Shown here one piece after another: positions 1 through 8,885 of a DNA stretch of 64,000 bases (position 1 is its first letter; every line of letters begins with the position of its first letter). The notes below the pieces were generated by a model. The model searched no databases. It was not told where the DNA came from and saw only the letters and a list, made by a program, of their open reading frames with translations. Position numbers and translations under genes: made by a program. The DNA comes from Dendrolimus kikuchii (Eukaryota > Arthropoda > Insecta > Lepidoptera > Lasiocampidae): the NCBI GenBank assembly GCA_019925095.2, contig CM034388.1, forward strand, positions 28,340,934 to 28,404,933, written 5' to 3'.

Positions 1-50
1 TTGAAGTTTTACAGGCAGGTATTTAAATTGAACAAGTACATTAACAATCT
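1..50 (+). repeat. FB-1 foldback fragment
   Basis: These bases match the inner end of the left arm and the spacer of the FB-1 hairpin at 43133-43181, with a few substitutions. The match stops just before the SINE-1 that follows, so this is a half element cut off by the window edge. Confidence 0.6.
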
Positions 51-57
51 TATTAAA

Positions 58-290
58 GACGGCCTCTGTGGTTGAGCGGGCTAAGCCTTTGCCGGCTTAC
101 CTCACTGCAACGCAGAGGCTCCGGGTTCGATTCCGCACTTCCAAATTTCGGAAACGAATTTTCTCCGTGACAGAAAGTATGGTCTGGGTGTCTGGGATCG
201 GCCCCAGAGTGCTAGAGAAGCATATTACCCTTACACACAGTACGCGACTTGCTTAATTTGGGGATAACTCTCGTGTCATGTGTTTTGGCT
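58..290 (+). mobile_element. SINE-1, tRNA-derived SINE
   Basis: The head carries a pol III A box (TGGTTGAGCGG, 69-79) and a B box (GGTTCGATTCC, 124-134) 55 bp apart, the usual tRNA spacing. The body has a GGGATCGGCCCCAGAGTG block and a tail reading CTTGCTTAATTTGGGGATA. Better copies continue to TGTGTGTTTGTCTGCCGATT and a short ATT-rich tail. Seven or more copies lie in the window. Confidence 0.8.
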
Positions 291-294
291 ATTG

Positions 295-394
295 AAATAG
301 TGGTTAACTCAGTTACATTTCAAAGGAAAACAATTAAGCCTAACTATTCTATGTCTCTTCACTGCTTCGCAACGTGTTCTCTGACCTAATTTGC
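295..394. repeat. Duplicated spacer between SINE-1 and SINE-2
   Basis: The segment around 322-385, with AAGGAAAACAATTAAGCC and CTTCGCAACGTGTTCTC, recurs almost unchanged at 1682-1745 between another SINE-1 and another SINE-2. The pair is therefore a segmental duplication and not two independent insertions. Confidence 0.65.
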
Positions 395-610
395 ATATGG
401 CAGGAGTTCACCACGACAGGCAGACGATAAACTTGATGGAAAGCGGTTACCATTAAAACTATGGACATCGAGTAACACCAAAGGTGCTACAAAGGCGCTG
501 CTGCTCTCTAAAGAATCATTGGAACCTGGTTTCTAATGCCGGAACACAACACAAAGTTGTTATGGCGGCATACTCTAGACCAGGGGTGGTCGCCATCCAG
601 TCGAGTAACA
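395..610 (-). mobile_element. SINE-2 fragment
   Basis: This is a minus-strand SINE-2 lacking its 5' third; the tail lies at the left. It contains the family blocks CTGGAACCTGGTTTCTAATG and TCTAGACCAGGGGTGGTCGC. It is the duplicate of 1752-1978. Confidence 0.7.
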
Positions 611-689
611 TACCCTATTGTACCTATTATTGTGGGATAAACAAAATCGCCTCTTAAATACATCGGCCGCCCAAACACACCTATTTATT

Positions 690-888
690 GTATATCCCAA
701 ATTAAGCAAGCTACGCTTGTGTTATGGGTAATATACAACGGACTACCCTGGGGCCGATCCCAGACACCCAGACTATAGTAAATAACGCAGAAAATACATT
801 TCCGAAATTTACTATACCAGAACCCAGAATGCAGTGAACGCCGGCAAAGGCTTAGCCCGCTCAACCACAGAGGCCGTCAAAGTTGTAT
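690..888 (-). mobile_element. SINE-1, reverse orientation
   Basis: This is a reverse copy of SINE-1 with the tail at 690 and the tRNA-like head at 840-888 (GCCCGCTCAACCACAGAGGC). The B box region is damaged. With the copy at 58-290 it forms an inverted pair around the SINE-2 fragment. Confidence 0.75.
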
Positions 889-894
889 ACATTT

Positions 895-1165
895 GAGGGC
901 ATTACGCAACTAATACTCAGAGATTTGTATCACCGGAATGCCAGAGCTTCGTACCGTGAGACAAACAGTACATATTGAAGTCGATATATGGCCGATGACT
1001 TACGATGAGCGTCATTGGCCTCGATAGATTCACGTTCAAAAGTTTTAGTTCGGAAATGTTCGTTAAGAGTCAAAAGCTATGTTCGGCCTGAGTCTCCTCG
1101 TGAGAACATTTAGCAATCGTACATGTCATGTTGTCCCTCTCTTATCATGTGAATATCACGTAGAA
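895..1165. repeat. Segmental duplication block, copy 1
   Basis: The stretch containing CACGTTCAAAAGTTTTAGTT, CGGAAATGTTCGTTAAGAGT and CATGTCATGTTGTCCCTC recurs at 2095-2325 with small indels. Its class is unknown; no ORF or terminal repeat is visible. Confidence 0.6.
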
Positions 1166-1405
1166 GCGTTACGGTCGCGTGGAGGAGCGGCTTAATTTTA
1201 GAGTATACTATGAAGTGAGTTTAGTAGCGGGAATTCAAAATTTTTGAAGTAGTTTAAACAAATGCATTCATTAAAATGTTAAGTACACTAACCTAAGCAA
1301 ATCATAATTTGCAGTAAACCTGCGAAAAATGTGGACAACGGATAAGTGGCAAAATGAATCGCAGCAAAATTTCACACGTTTTACTACTCAGGTACAAATT
1401 GAACC
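1163..1405 (+). repeat. FB-1-related flank
   Basis: This matches 42838-43060, the left flank of the FB-1 hairpin. Shared blocks are AGCGTTACGG.CGCGTGGA, TTAATTTTAGAGTA and CAGTAAACCTGCGAAAAAT. The larger FB-1 element therefore extends at least 200 bp beyond its hairpin. Confidence 0.55.
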
Positions 1406-1421
1406 TACACCACAATCTTCT

Positions 1422-1650
1422 CTAGACGGCCTCTGTGGTTGAGCGGGCTAATACCTGTCGGCTTACCACAATGCAATGTCAGACGCTCCGGGTTCAATCC
1501 ATGGTATGGTAAATTTGAAACGAATTTTCACTGGGTGTGTGGGATCGGCCCCAGAGTGCTCCGTTGTATATTACCCATAACAAGCGCAACTTGCTTAATT
1601 TGGGGATATACAGTGTGTGTGTTTGTCTGCCGATTTATTTATTATTTATT
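1422..1650 (+). mobile_element. SINE-1
   Basis: The head at 1425-1500 keeps the A box TGGTTGAGCGG, but the B box is altered to GGTTCAATCC. The body reaches TGTGTGTTTGTCTGCCGATT followed by a short ATT-rich tail, which is the complete 3' end of the family. Confidence 0.8.
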
Positions 1651-1751
1651 TGGCTATTGAAATGTATTAAGAAGTTATTTTGAAGGAAAACAATTAAGCC
1701 TAACTATTCTATGTCTCTACACTGCTTCGCAACGTGTTCTCTGATCTTTTT

Positions 1752-1978
1752 TTTTATGGCAGGAGTTCAGCAGACAGGCAGACGGCCCACTTGATGGAAA
1801 GCGGTTACCATCGCCTATGGACATTTGTAACACCAAAGGTGCTACAAAGGCGCTGCTGCTCTCTTAAGAATCACTGGAACCTGGTTTCTAATGCCGGAAC
1901 ACAACACAAAGTTGTTATGGCGGCATACTCTAGACCAGGGGTGGTCGCCATCCAGTCGAGCAAATACCCTACCACCTG
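1752..1978 (-). mobile_element. SINE-2, 5'-truncated
   Basis: This minus-strand SINE-2 runs from its tail (a T-run then ATGGCAGGAGTTCAGCAG) to the CCACCTGGCTG block, where it joins a SINE-1 3' end. The junction suggests recombination between the two repeats. Confidence 0.75.
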
Positions 1979-2066
1979 GCTGTGGGTGTTTGGGATTGGC
2001 CCCAGAGTGGTCCGTTGTATATTTACCGGTACATAATTTCCACAAGCGTAACTTGCTTAATTTGAC
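1979..2066 (+). mobile_element. SINE-1 3' end only
   Basis: Only the GGGATTGGCCCCAGAGTGGT block and the CAAGCGTAACTTGCTTAATT tail are present. It is fused directly to SINE-2, with no head. Confidence 0.6.
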
Positions 2067-2094
2067 AGATAAAACGACACCTTTTGATGTAATT

Positions 2095-2325
2095 ATGTCA
2101 CTTTCGATGTGATTTGTATCGTTTGTACCGTGGCAGTACATTTGAAGCGATGAGGCCGATGAGGCGATGAGCGTCATTCCCTCATTTGTCACGTTCAAAA
2201 GTTTTAGTTCGGAAATGTTCGTTAAGAGTCGGCTATGTTCGGCCTGAGTCTCCTCGTTTTACTAGCAGTCGTACATGTCATGTTGTCCCTCTTTATCATG
2301 TGAATATCCGTAGAGGCGAATTGAA
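2095..2325. repeat. Segmental duplication block, copy 2
   Basis: This is the partner of 895-1165. It includes a short GATGAGGC-type tandem (around 2148-2170) that copy 1 lacks. Confidence 0.6.
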
Positions 2326-2636
2326 GACATGAGTAGATGAAGGAGTCATGTGACATAAAAAAAAATACGTTAAAGGAAAATGTAATGTGTAAAATATGTA
2401 ATGTAAACAGGCAAGGAAACCATATTAGAACTTAAAACAACGCTTTTTGAATTTGATTTTGAAAATAGTAAGTAATGAAGGAGTTATATGTGTAGTAAAG
2501 TGATAGTAAAAGAGCTTTGTAAGCCAATTTATCAATATTTACCAATTGTAACATATCCCTTTCATTCACTCATGTCTTCAATTCGAGACAGCTGACCGAG
2601 ACATTAAAATTGGGGTAGTCACATTCGCTTTATATG
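2326..2636. other. No recognised feature
   Basis: AT-rich sequence with no ORF, repeat or structure I recognise. Confidence 0.4.
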
Positions 2637-2830
2637 TAATTCAAATTCAAACGTTTTACAAAGTTAAGTTCCACGACAAAATTAATTTTGAAGGTCAAGT
2701 ACATATAAGTCAAAAACTAAGTCCATTTCCTACTCCTAGTATGCCGCTTCACGTCTTATTGCTATTTAAGGAGAAAGGGCTAGAATCTGGTCAGCAATAA
2801 GTTTAGCTTACATTATTTTATTTCATTTTT
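2637..2830 (+). mobile_element. LINE-H 3' end, diverged
   Basis: The pattern of ATTCAAATTCAAA, then AGTTCCAC, then TTTTGAAGGTCA, then a CCGCTTC block follows LINE-H copies at 25045 and 49840. Divergence is high, so this looks like an old copy. Confidence 0.45.
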
Positions 2831-3816
2831 ACCCAACTCATTGTTTTTTGGGATGTAATTAAGTTATATTTTTTTTATTAAACAAGAAATATATATGGAG
2901 AACTGTCACTCGTCGCATTCGATCATCTTTGTCTCGCTCTCCAAATGTTCTTCATACAATTGCATATAAAGCGGACGTGTGTCACGATACCCTGTCACGT
3001 GTCTCGGTCGCCTGTCTCGGTCGCGTTTCACATTTTATAACAGCCGCGTTCATACAATTATTCAGATGTCAGCTTTAATAAACAGCACGATAGTTATTTA
3101 TTATTTATGCTTATCAATGCCTGTTAACTGAGTCATTTCGTGAACACGGTTACTAATAAAGTTGTTGAAATATCAGTTTAAATAAAAATAAGATTTAATA
3201 CGCGACTAAATTTATTAAAACGTTAATTTTAATTAATAATATAATCGAGAAAACTTGGGATAACAATAAATAAATAAGACATCTCATATTTTTATTCGTC
3301 TAAGACATACATTTCAAAAACTATTTTTGTATTTGTACATTCGATTTTGACAATACTTATGAATCATAAGTTACAACTTATGCTATGTTAACTTATGCTA
3401 ATCATTAGTATAATAAATGACCAACTTTCAAAAATTAAGTTCACATTTGGCGACGGCTCGTTAGCAGATTTGTTAGCAATTCTTCAATGTAACTATTTAC
3501 TTTAATATTTTGGAGTTCAGCGTTATTTATCTATCTATTTTATATGGAGCTTTCATCATAGCTGTTTTTATTATGACTTCTATTAATCTAATAGATTTTG
3601 CAGCGTGGGTTTTAATATAAATGTCGAGGTTTTGTTAATTAAAATAATAATGAGCTGCTATATTTAGTAAAACCCCTTTAAATTGTTATGTTTATTTATT
3701 TATTTAACCACAAAATAGATCAGGATCATTAAACTATAATAACTATGTAATGTACAGTGCTAGATGATAATCCAAAATTTGCTAATGAGAAAAAACAATA
3801 GAATGGGTTTTTAAAC
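2831..3816. other. No recognised feature
   Basis: About 1 kb of AT-rich sequence without coding potential. A GTCTCGGTCGC-type repeat (about 3000-3030) is the only local pattern. Confidence 0.4.
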
Positions 3817-3940
3817 TGTTACGAGTTACGCAGGACTCGAATAAAAATGCCGTTGGAATTACTACAGAGTTTATTAGAACTGTACAAAAACGTATAAAAC
3901 AGGCACAAATATGACTGGACACAGCCAGTACAAACTGAAC

Positions 3941-4288
3941 AGCCTTTGGAGAGACTTTGCGTCCCTCTGCGTATTCTACCGCCTGTACAACGGAGAGTGT
4001 TCCGAGGAACTGTTTGATTTGGTGCCAACGCCCCATTTTTACAACCGCACCGCTCGCAATCGGCGGGGTGTTCACCCCCATTTCCTGGAGCTCCCACGCT
4101 CAACTATGCAACGGTTCTCTAGAACGTTTATTCCGCGTACAACAATGATCTGGAGAGCACTCCCCGCCAAAGTTTTCCCTCTGCGCTCCGACATGGGGTC
4201 ATTTAAGAAGGGCGTTATAACATTTCTTAGAGGCCGGCAGCGCGTTGACAACGCCCCTGGTATTGCAAACGTCCATAGGCGACGGTAA
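3941..4288 (+). pseudogene. C-terminus of CR1-like reverse transcriptase ORF
   Basis: About 115 codons are open to a stop at 4286-4288. The product shows the lepidopteran LINE C-terminal pattern: FASLCVFYRLYNGECSEEL, then RTFIPRTT, then FKKGVITFLRGRQR, and a terminal VHRRR. The catalytic reverse transcriptase domain lies upstream and is absent, so the piece has no enzymatic function. Apparent upstream codons (from 3911) belong to the LTR, not to the LINE. Confidence 0.8.
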
Positions 4289-4347
4289 CCACCTTCCATC
4301 AAGTGCGCCGTCCGCCTTGTTTGCCTGCTTCAAGCAATAAAAAAAAA
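3941..4347 (+). mobile_element. CR1-like LINE, 5'-truncated, inserted in LTR-1
   Basis: This is a 3' fragment of a CR1/jockey-type non-LTR retrotransposon: the end of the reverse transcriptase ORF, a short 3'UTR with GACGGTAACCACCTTCCATC, and an A-run. Both sides carry GAAC (3937-3940 and 4348-4351), a likely short TSD, and the LTR sequence continues on both sides. Confidence 0.8.
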
Positions 4348-4787
4348 GAACAATTCAATAACACGCGCAAAGTTCTTTACTATATCGCTTGTCGAATGAA
4401 CACACGTCTTGCTAGTATCGTAATTGTCGCTTGACTGCCGATCTCTCCGTTCAGGCATCCCTTTATACTCAGCTTACGACCGTGTAACAATGATTTCCAC
4501 GAATCACATCTGCTATCGGCGCACTTCGCAGAAAAACATAATTCTGCCCATCTGCATAATTATGCCTGCAAACGGCCATAAACAAGTACAAGAACAATAG
4601 GCTATTGTCTAATTGCAAATTTTAAACACAAAAGAACTCCAAATGCGGAGCGTAATAAAACCCTGCTTTATGGCAGGCCGGTGAGCTTCGTGGAATTTTG
4701 GCTAAGTTGTAAAAAAACAATAGATTATTGCATTACATGAATGTATCAATTGTTCGAATATATATATCTAATTTATAATATTTTATG

Positions 4788-5165
4788 TGTTACGGGACTC
4801 GAATTAAAATGCCGTTGGCATTACTAAAGAATTTATTAGAACTATACAAACACGTATATATAACACAGGTACAAATATAACCAGACGCAATAAGTTCAAA
4901 TGGAATGCACAATTCAACAACACGCGCAAAGTCCGTCACTAAATGTACACACGTCTTGCCTCACTTGTGTTATCGCTTTGACTCCCGATCTCTCCATTGG
5001 GCCATTGCTTTATACTGCACCAATACAATACGGCTGCCAGCTCGCGTAGATCGGATTTCTTAGAATCAGTTCGACACACCTGTCTAATGACTGCCATAAA
5101 AGATTACAATACACAATAGACTGTTTTTCTAATTACAATTTTTAAACACAAAGTAAACAAAAGAA
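4788..5165 (-). mobile_element. LTR-1 fragment
   Basis: It starts at TGTTACGGGACTCGAATTAA and follows the 59345-59788 copy through AACACGCGCAAAGTCCGTCA and GATCTCTCCATTGGGCCATT. It loses similarity after AAACACAAAGTAAACAAA, so the outer end is missing. Confidence 0.7.
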
Positions 5166-5409
5166 GACAGTCATAAATAGTTTCAATGATATTAGCTCAA
5201 ACGCCGGCAGGTAATAAATGTGCTTTATCTACAGGTATGCAGGTAGCCCAAATTGTAATAATGTCATCGTATATCTAATTATATATGTATGTATATGTAG
5301 TATTCTATTTATGTTTTATATTATTTTTACTAGTATTTGATACTGATTTTATTACTTTTATTTTAGTTTAGTACAGCACCAAAAATCGTTTGAAATTTCC
5401 TTTAAAATC

Positions 5410-5545
5410 TTCTTAGACACCGGGTTGCCTGGAAGAGATCGCTATAAGCCATAAGGCCGCCCATTCTTCTAATGCAAATATATCCATATCAATTGTCTAG
5501 ATTTAAGTTTATGGTGAACAATAAAGAGTTTTCATTCATTCATTA
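5410..5545 (+). mobile_element. LINE-G 3' end
   Basis: The GGTTGCCTGGAAGAGATCGC block followed by AAGGCCGCCCATT, then AATAAAGAGTTTTCATTCAT, is the 3'UTR of a lepidopteran LINE found at nine places here. The short hairpin-like TAAGCCATAAGG segment varies between copies. Confidence 0.65.
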
Positions 5546-5634
5546 CTATTAAATATATCAAAGTCGGCGTTTAATGTAATAAGTTCATTATAAAGACGAC
5601 ATATTCGAATTTTATCGGAAGCACATCATAGTGT

Positions 5635-6130
5635 TGTTACATACCGACAATGAAATGCGCACACCTGTCGGTCGTAAAAGCGCAGTCTATTGCCTTTCCG
5701 GATTTAGGAATTCTTTTGTTTACTTTGTGTTTAGAATTTACAATTAAGAAAAACATGCTATTGTTTTTCTTCTTGTTTTTTGGCCATCATTAGTGTCGAA
5801 CTAATCCTTATTGTTTTTGTTTTCAAATTTGTTGGCCGTTCGCAGGTGTGCAAATTACATTTTCTTGGAAGAACCCAGCCCACGAGCTTCCATTGTGTAT
5901 TGTACAGTTTACTATAAAACAATTCCCGAACGGAGGGGTAGGTCAGTCGAGCGAAGATTGCGATACGAGTAAGACGTACATTCGACAAGCGATATAGTGA
6001 CGGACTTTGCGCGTGTTATTGAATCGTGCAGTTGTACTAGTAGTGTCTAACTATATTTGTACCTATGTTATACGTGTTTATATAGTTCTAATAAGTTCTA
6101 TAATAATTCCAACGGCATTTTAATTTTCGA
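5635..6130 (+). mobile_element. LTR-1 solo LTR, 3' end degraded
   Basis: It begins TGTTACATACCGACAATGAA and carries a promoter-like region (TACAGTTTACTATAAAACAA) and an AATAATTCCAACGGCATTTT end region. The last 30 bp are replaced or diverged near 6130. It is the same orientation as 29953-30449. Confidence 0.7.
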
Positions 6131-6599
6131 TCGGCATTCTTCGTTCGGAAGACGAATTAAACAATTCTCCGTGTTCTTAGTTATTTTGCTGTAAAAATCC
6201 CGCACTAACATTACTATAGCGTGCAGCATAGATCAAGTGTCTTTGGACCTTAAAGAAAGAGAAACGAATAGGAATTATTAAATAGGTCACCAAGACATTA
6301 AAACATACGGACACAAAACCAATTCATGGAAATCTGGCACAACAATTGATTATTGGGATTGGAGGTGAAACGTGTAAAGCCACTCCGCCCACACGCCATT
6401 CTTATTAAGTCGTCAAAAACACGCAGTTTTGCCACGAAAGTGGTTTCGTGTCCTTTGAGTATGGTTATTGGTAAAAATAATATAATTTTCAAAAGATATG
6501 CGGCCATCAAAAATCAATTTGCACTTTATGAGCTTGAACATTTGATTTTGAAATGCTTAATATTTTATGCTGTAGTGATGTTACTGTATTTTTATTTGT
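6131..6599. other. No recognised feature
   Basis: Short opposed ORFs of 70-83 codons (6298-6510 minus and 6353-6604 plus) overlap each other. Neither resembles a known family, and I do not accept them as genes. Confidence 0.4.
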
Positions 6600-6690
6600 T
6601 ATGAAACTGCTAAACAGGCAGATGGCCCATCTGATGGAAAGTGGTTACCGTTGTCTATAGACGTTTGCGATATCAGAGGCGAAGCTTTTA
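6600..6690 (-). mobile_element. CR1-like LINE 3' tail
   Basis: ACAGGCAGATGGCCCATCTG then GGAAAGTGGTTACCGT is the reverse of the CR1-like 3'UTR. It is closer to the LINE than to SINE-2. Confidence 0.5.
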
Positions 6691-6694
6691 TAAT

Positions 6695-7240
6695 AGGATA
6701 GAGGGATGGGATAGGACGGATGAGCCCACGTCAGTCGGCGTCACGGCGAAAACCTCGCGCCTCTCCCGGTGCCCTGACATATGGCGACAGAAAGACACCA
6801 AGGGATTTTAGTGGGTATTCCGGCAGTCCCATTTGGCTGGTGAGTCCCACACTGCTCTGCCGTAGTCTCCGTGCGGCAGGGTTTTATATCCGTGCAGGAA
6901 CGGAAAAAGAATACAATTTCCTGCGGCCTGGTGGCCTGTCGTAAGAGGCGACTAAACAATCCACATCCAGGTGGTAGGGTATTTGCCCGACTGGATGGCT
7001 ACCACCCCTGGTCTAGAGTATGCCGCTATAATAACCTTGTGTTGTGTTCCGGCATTGATGACCAGGTTCCAGTCTCCCTTAAGAGAACAGCAGCGCATTT
7101 GTAGCACCTTTGGTGTTACAAATGTCCATAGGCGGTGGTAACCGCTTTCCATCAAGTGGGCCGTCTGCCTGTCTGCTGAACTCCTGCAATAAAAAAAAGG
7201 GTGCCCGCAAACGGATTTCTCCTTGGAAAAAAAGAGGGTC
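6695..7240 (+). mobile_element. R1-like LINE 3'UTR, split by SINE-2
   Basis: The GGGATTTTAGTGGGTATTCC block at about 6805 is typical of lepidopteran R1-like LINE 3'UTRs. The terminal AAACGGATTTCTCCTTGG plus A-run is at 7209-7236, beyond an inserted SINE-2. The copy at 26500-26822 is uninterrupted and shows the same order. Confidence 0.65.
6888..7198 (+). mobile_element. SINE-2, full length
   Basis: It runs from the family 5' end (TCCGTGCAGGAACGG) to CTCCTGCAATAAAAAAAA. The constant 5' end across ten copies shows a defined unit of about 310-320 bp and not a randomly truncated LINE. The last 100 bp or so match the CR1-like LINE tail. Apparent ORFs on both strands are by-products of repeat conservation. 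Confidence 0.85.
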
Positions 7241-7264
7241 AGATTATTAGTGACTATGAAGTGT

Positions 7265-7440
7265 GATCAAATTGATCGTGTACTAGCAGAAGGTGATGTC
7301 AGGAGCCTTAAGAACAGACGAGCGTGCATGACAAGAGTTATGAATGTCAAAGAAGCAAGTGAGGTGCGTAAGAATAAGCCTAAATGGCGCACTGTTGTTC
7401 GTGCCTACCCCGCAAGGGAACTGGCGTGAAATTATGTATG
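7265..7440 (+). mobile_element. RTE-1 LINE, 5'-truncated, 10-bp TSD
   Basis: The segment holds the last 60 or so codons of the RTE-1 ORF (DQIDRVLAEGDVRSLKNRRA, ending PARELA-stop) and its TATG tail. TATGAAGTGT flanks it at 7255-7264 and 7441-7450, a perfect TSD. Confidence 0.85.
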
Positions 7441-7474
7441 TATGAAGTGTTAATAGAAAATTTCATTAATATTT

Positions 7475-7762
7475 TTTTATTGCAGGAGTTCAGCAGACAG
7501 GCAGACGGTCCACTTGATGGAAAGCGGTTACCATCGCCTATGGACATTTGCAACACCAAAGGTGCTACAAATGCGCTGCTGCTCTCTTAAAGGAGACTGG
7601 AACCTGGTCACTAACGCCGGAACACAACTCAAGGTTATTATGGCCTTATGGAGGCATACTCTAGACCAGGGAACGTAGCCATTCAGTCGGGTAAATACCC
7701 TACCATCTGGCTGTGGCCGCAGGAAATTGTATTCTTTCTCCGTTCCTGTACGGATAAATACG
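7475..7762 (-). mobile_element. SINE-2
   Basis: This minus copy has an internal deletion of the TTGTCGCCTCTTACGACAGG region but keeps both ends. An extra TATGGCCTTATGGAGG near 7640 is copy-specific. Confidence 0.8.
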
Positions 7763-8003
7763 AAAATACGATTGCAGAGATGAACGTAGGATACTCCGTC
7801 GGGTACTTTTCGTACGTAAGAGGCTGTTACTTTGCCTATGTTCTTGAAACTGTATTATTTTTCAAAAGCCAATATGGGCTACGCTCTGACGAAACCGCAG
7901 GAGGGGAATACATCCAAATTTACGCGAGAGACACATGGCAAGTATAGTACAAACGTTGAATTTCATTATTCATTAAGATTAAAACTAATTCTTCAAATTC
8001 TGT

Positions 8004-8058
8004 TTTTCGTGCCTACCCCGCAAGGGAGCTGGCGTGAAGTTATGTATGTATGTATGTA
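8004..8058 (+). mobile_element. RTE-1 3' tip
   Basis: Only CGTGCCTACCCCGCAAGGGA, GCTGGCGTGAAGTTATG and three TATG repeats are present: an extreme 5' truncation. Confidence 0.75.
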
Positions 8059-8118
8059 TTAAAATTAAAAAAGCCTTTTTATTTGATCCATTTTAAAACG
8101 ATACTCAATATCATTATT

Positions 8119-8757
8119 TTAATACGTGAAGCAAAAACTTTGTACCCATTTTTACGAAATTCCGCTTATGGAGGAGTATGAAATTTCGCACACTTATAGT
8201 TTATATAGAGAAAGAGTGCAGAATGCTAATATTTAAAAAAAAATATGTATGTAAAATACGTGAAATCAATAAAAAAAAGATTACACACACTACCATGCAT
8301 TTGACACACACACGCATATATACTCTTTTGTTTATTGTTAAAGTCAAATTAACAGTCAGGGCGTTCCATTAGTAGTTCACAACGCAAAACGCTCAGTCAG
8401 CCGTTCCACAAGGCGACCGCGATCGTTGTGGTCGTGGCGGAACGTCACTAATGACGTCATCATTTTCGATCACACAACGCTCACTACGACCCATGTCAAT
8501 AGGTGGGTCGAATAGCCGTTCCACTTGGGTTTACGATTGTTACGCCAAGAAGCAAGTGGAACGGGAAAACTCGCGGTCGTGAACGTGGTCGTTGTGAGTC
8601 CCTAATGGAACATAGCCAGTGTAGCCTTGGCGAAATAGATTATAGAAGTATTTATATGTATAGTCTAGTATATATGTATAGTCTTTGACACAGAACCTTA
8701 ATAATGTTCAAACTAATCATTTAAATTAATTATCAATTACTAGTGGTCGACCACTGG
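8119..8757 (-). mobile_element. Rep-I element holding MITE-1
   Basis: Rep-I is a repeat of about 340 bp that runs on its own strand from CTAGTGGTCGCCC to TTTTGCTTCACGTATTAA. This copy is split at 8356 by a MITE. Joining the two sides across one AGT restores the sequence seen in uninterrupted copies. I cannot assign the class; the other copies start at the same motif. Confidence 0.7.
8357..8617. mobile_element. MITE-1, 261 bp, 3-bp AGT TSD
   Basis: The ends are CAGGGCGTTCCATTAG and, on the other strand, GGCTATGTTCCATTAG, sharing a 10-bp inverted core GTTCCATTAG. AGT flanks it at 8354-8356 and 8618-8620. The second copy (46229-46492) is flanked by ATA. There is no ORF. A 3-bp duplication suggests a PIF/Harbinger or similar transposase, which is inference. 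Confidence 0.8.
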
Positions 8758-8777
8758 GCGACCACTAGTAATTGATA
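8731..8777. repeat. Perfect 19-bp inverted repeat
   Basis: TATCAATTACTAGTGGTCG (8731-8749) is perfectly inverted at 8759-8777 around a 9-bp spacer. It sits at the outer end of Rep-I and includes the CTAGTGGTCG terminus of that family. Confidence 0.85.
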
Positions 8778-8793
8778 AATAGTTATTTTATAC

Positions 8794-8885
8794 ATACATA
8801 ACATCACCCCTGTTTCCCATAGGGGTAGACAGAGTTGATGGATTTCCACTTGCTACGATCTTGACATATATATTTTGCTTAATCT
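8794..8885 (-). mobile_element. RTE-type LINE 3' tail (relative of RTE-1)
   Basis: In reverse it reads GTAGCAAGTGGAAATCCATC, then CCTATGGGAAACAGGGGTGA, then TGTTATGTATG. A matching end occurs at 50925-50990. The layout and TATG tail resemble RTE-1, but the sequence differs. Confidence 0.55.

Larger units (their letters stand above)
3817..4712 (-). mobile_element. LTR-1 solo LTR split by a LINE
   Basis: The left end TGTTACGAGTTACGCAGGAC is the reverse complement of the LTR-1 3' terminus. LTR-1 sequence runs to 3940, is interrupted, and resumes at 4352 with AATTCAATAACACGCGCAAA. The last 50 bp are too diverged to fix the right end exactly. No gag or pol sequence lies beside it. Confidence 0.7.

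Noticed and set aside
58..140. tRNA gene
   Set aside because: A and B boxes are present, but the sequence does not fold as a tRNA and continues into a SINE body found many times.
6871..7155. Conserved peptides in several frames of SINE-2 copies on both strands
   Set aside because: The same peptides recur only because SINE-2 DNA recurs. Frames break freely between copies and there is no start or domain.
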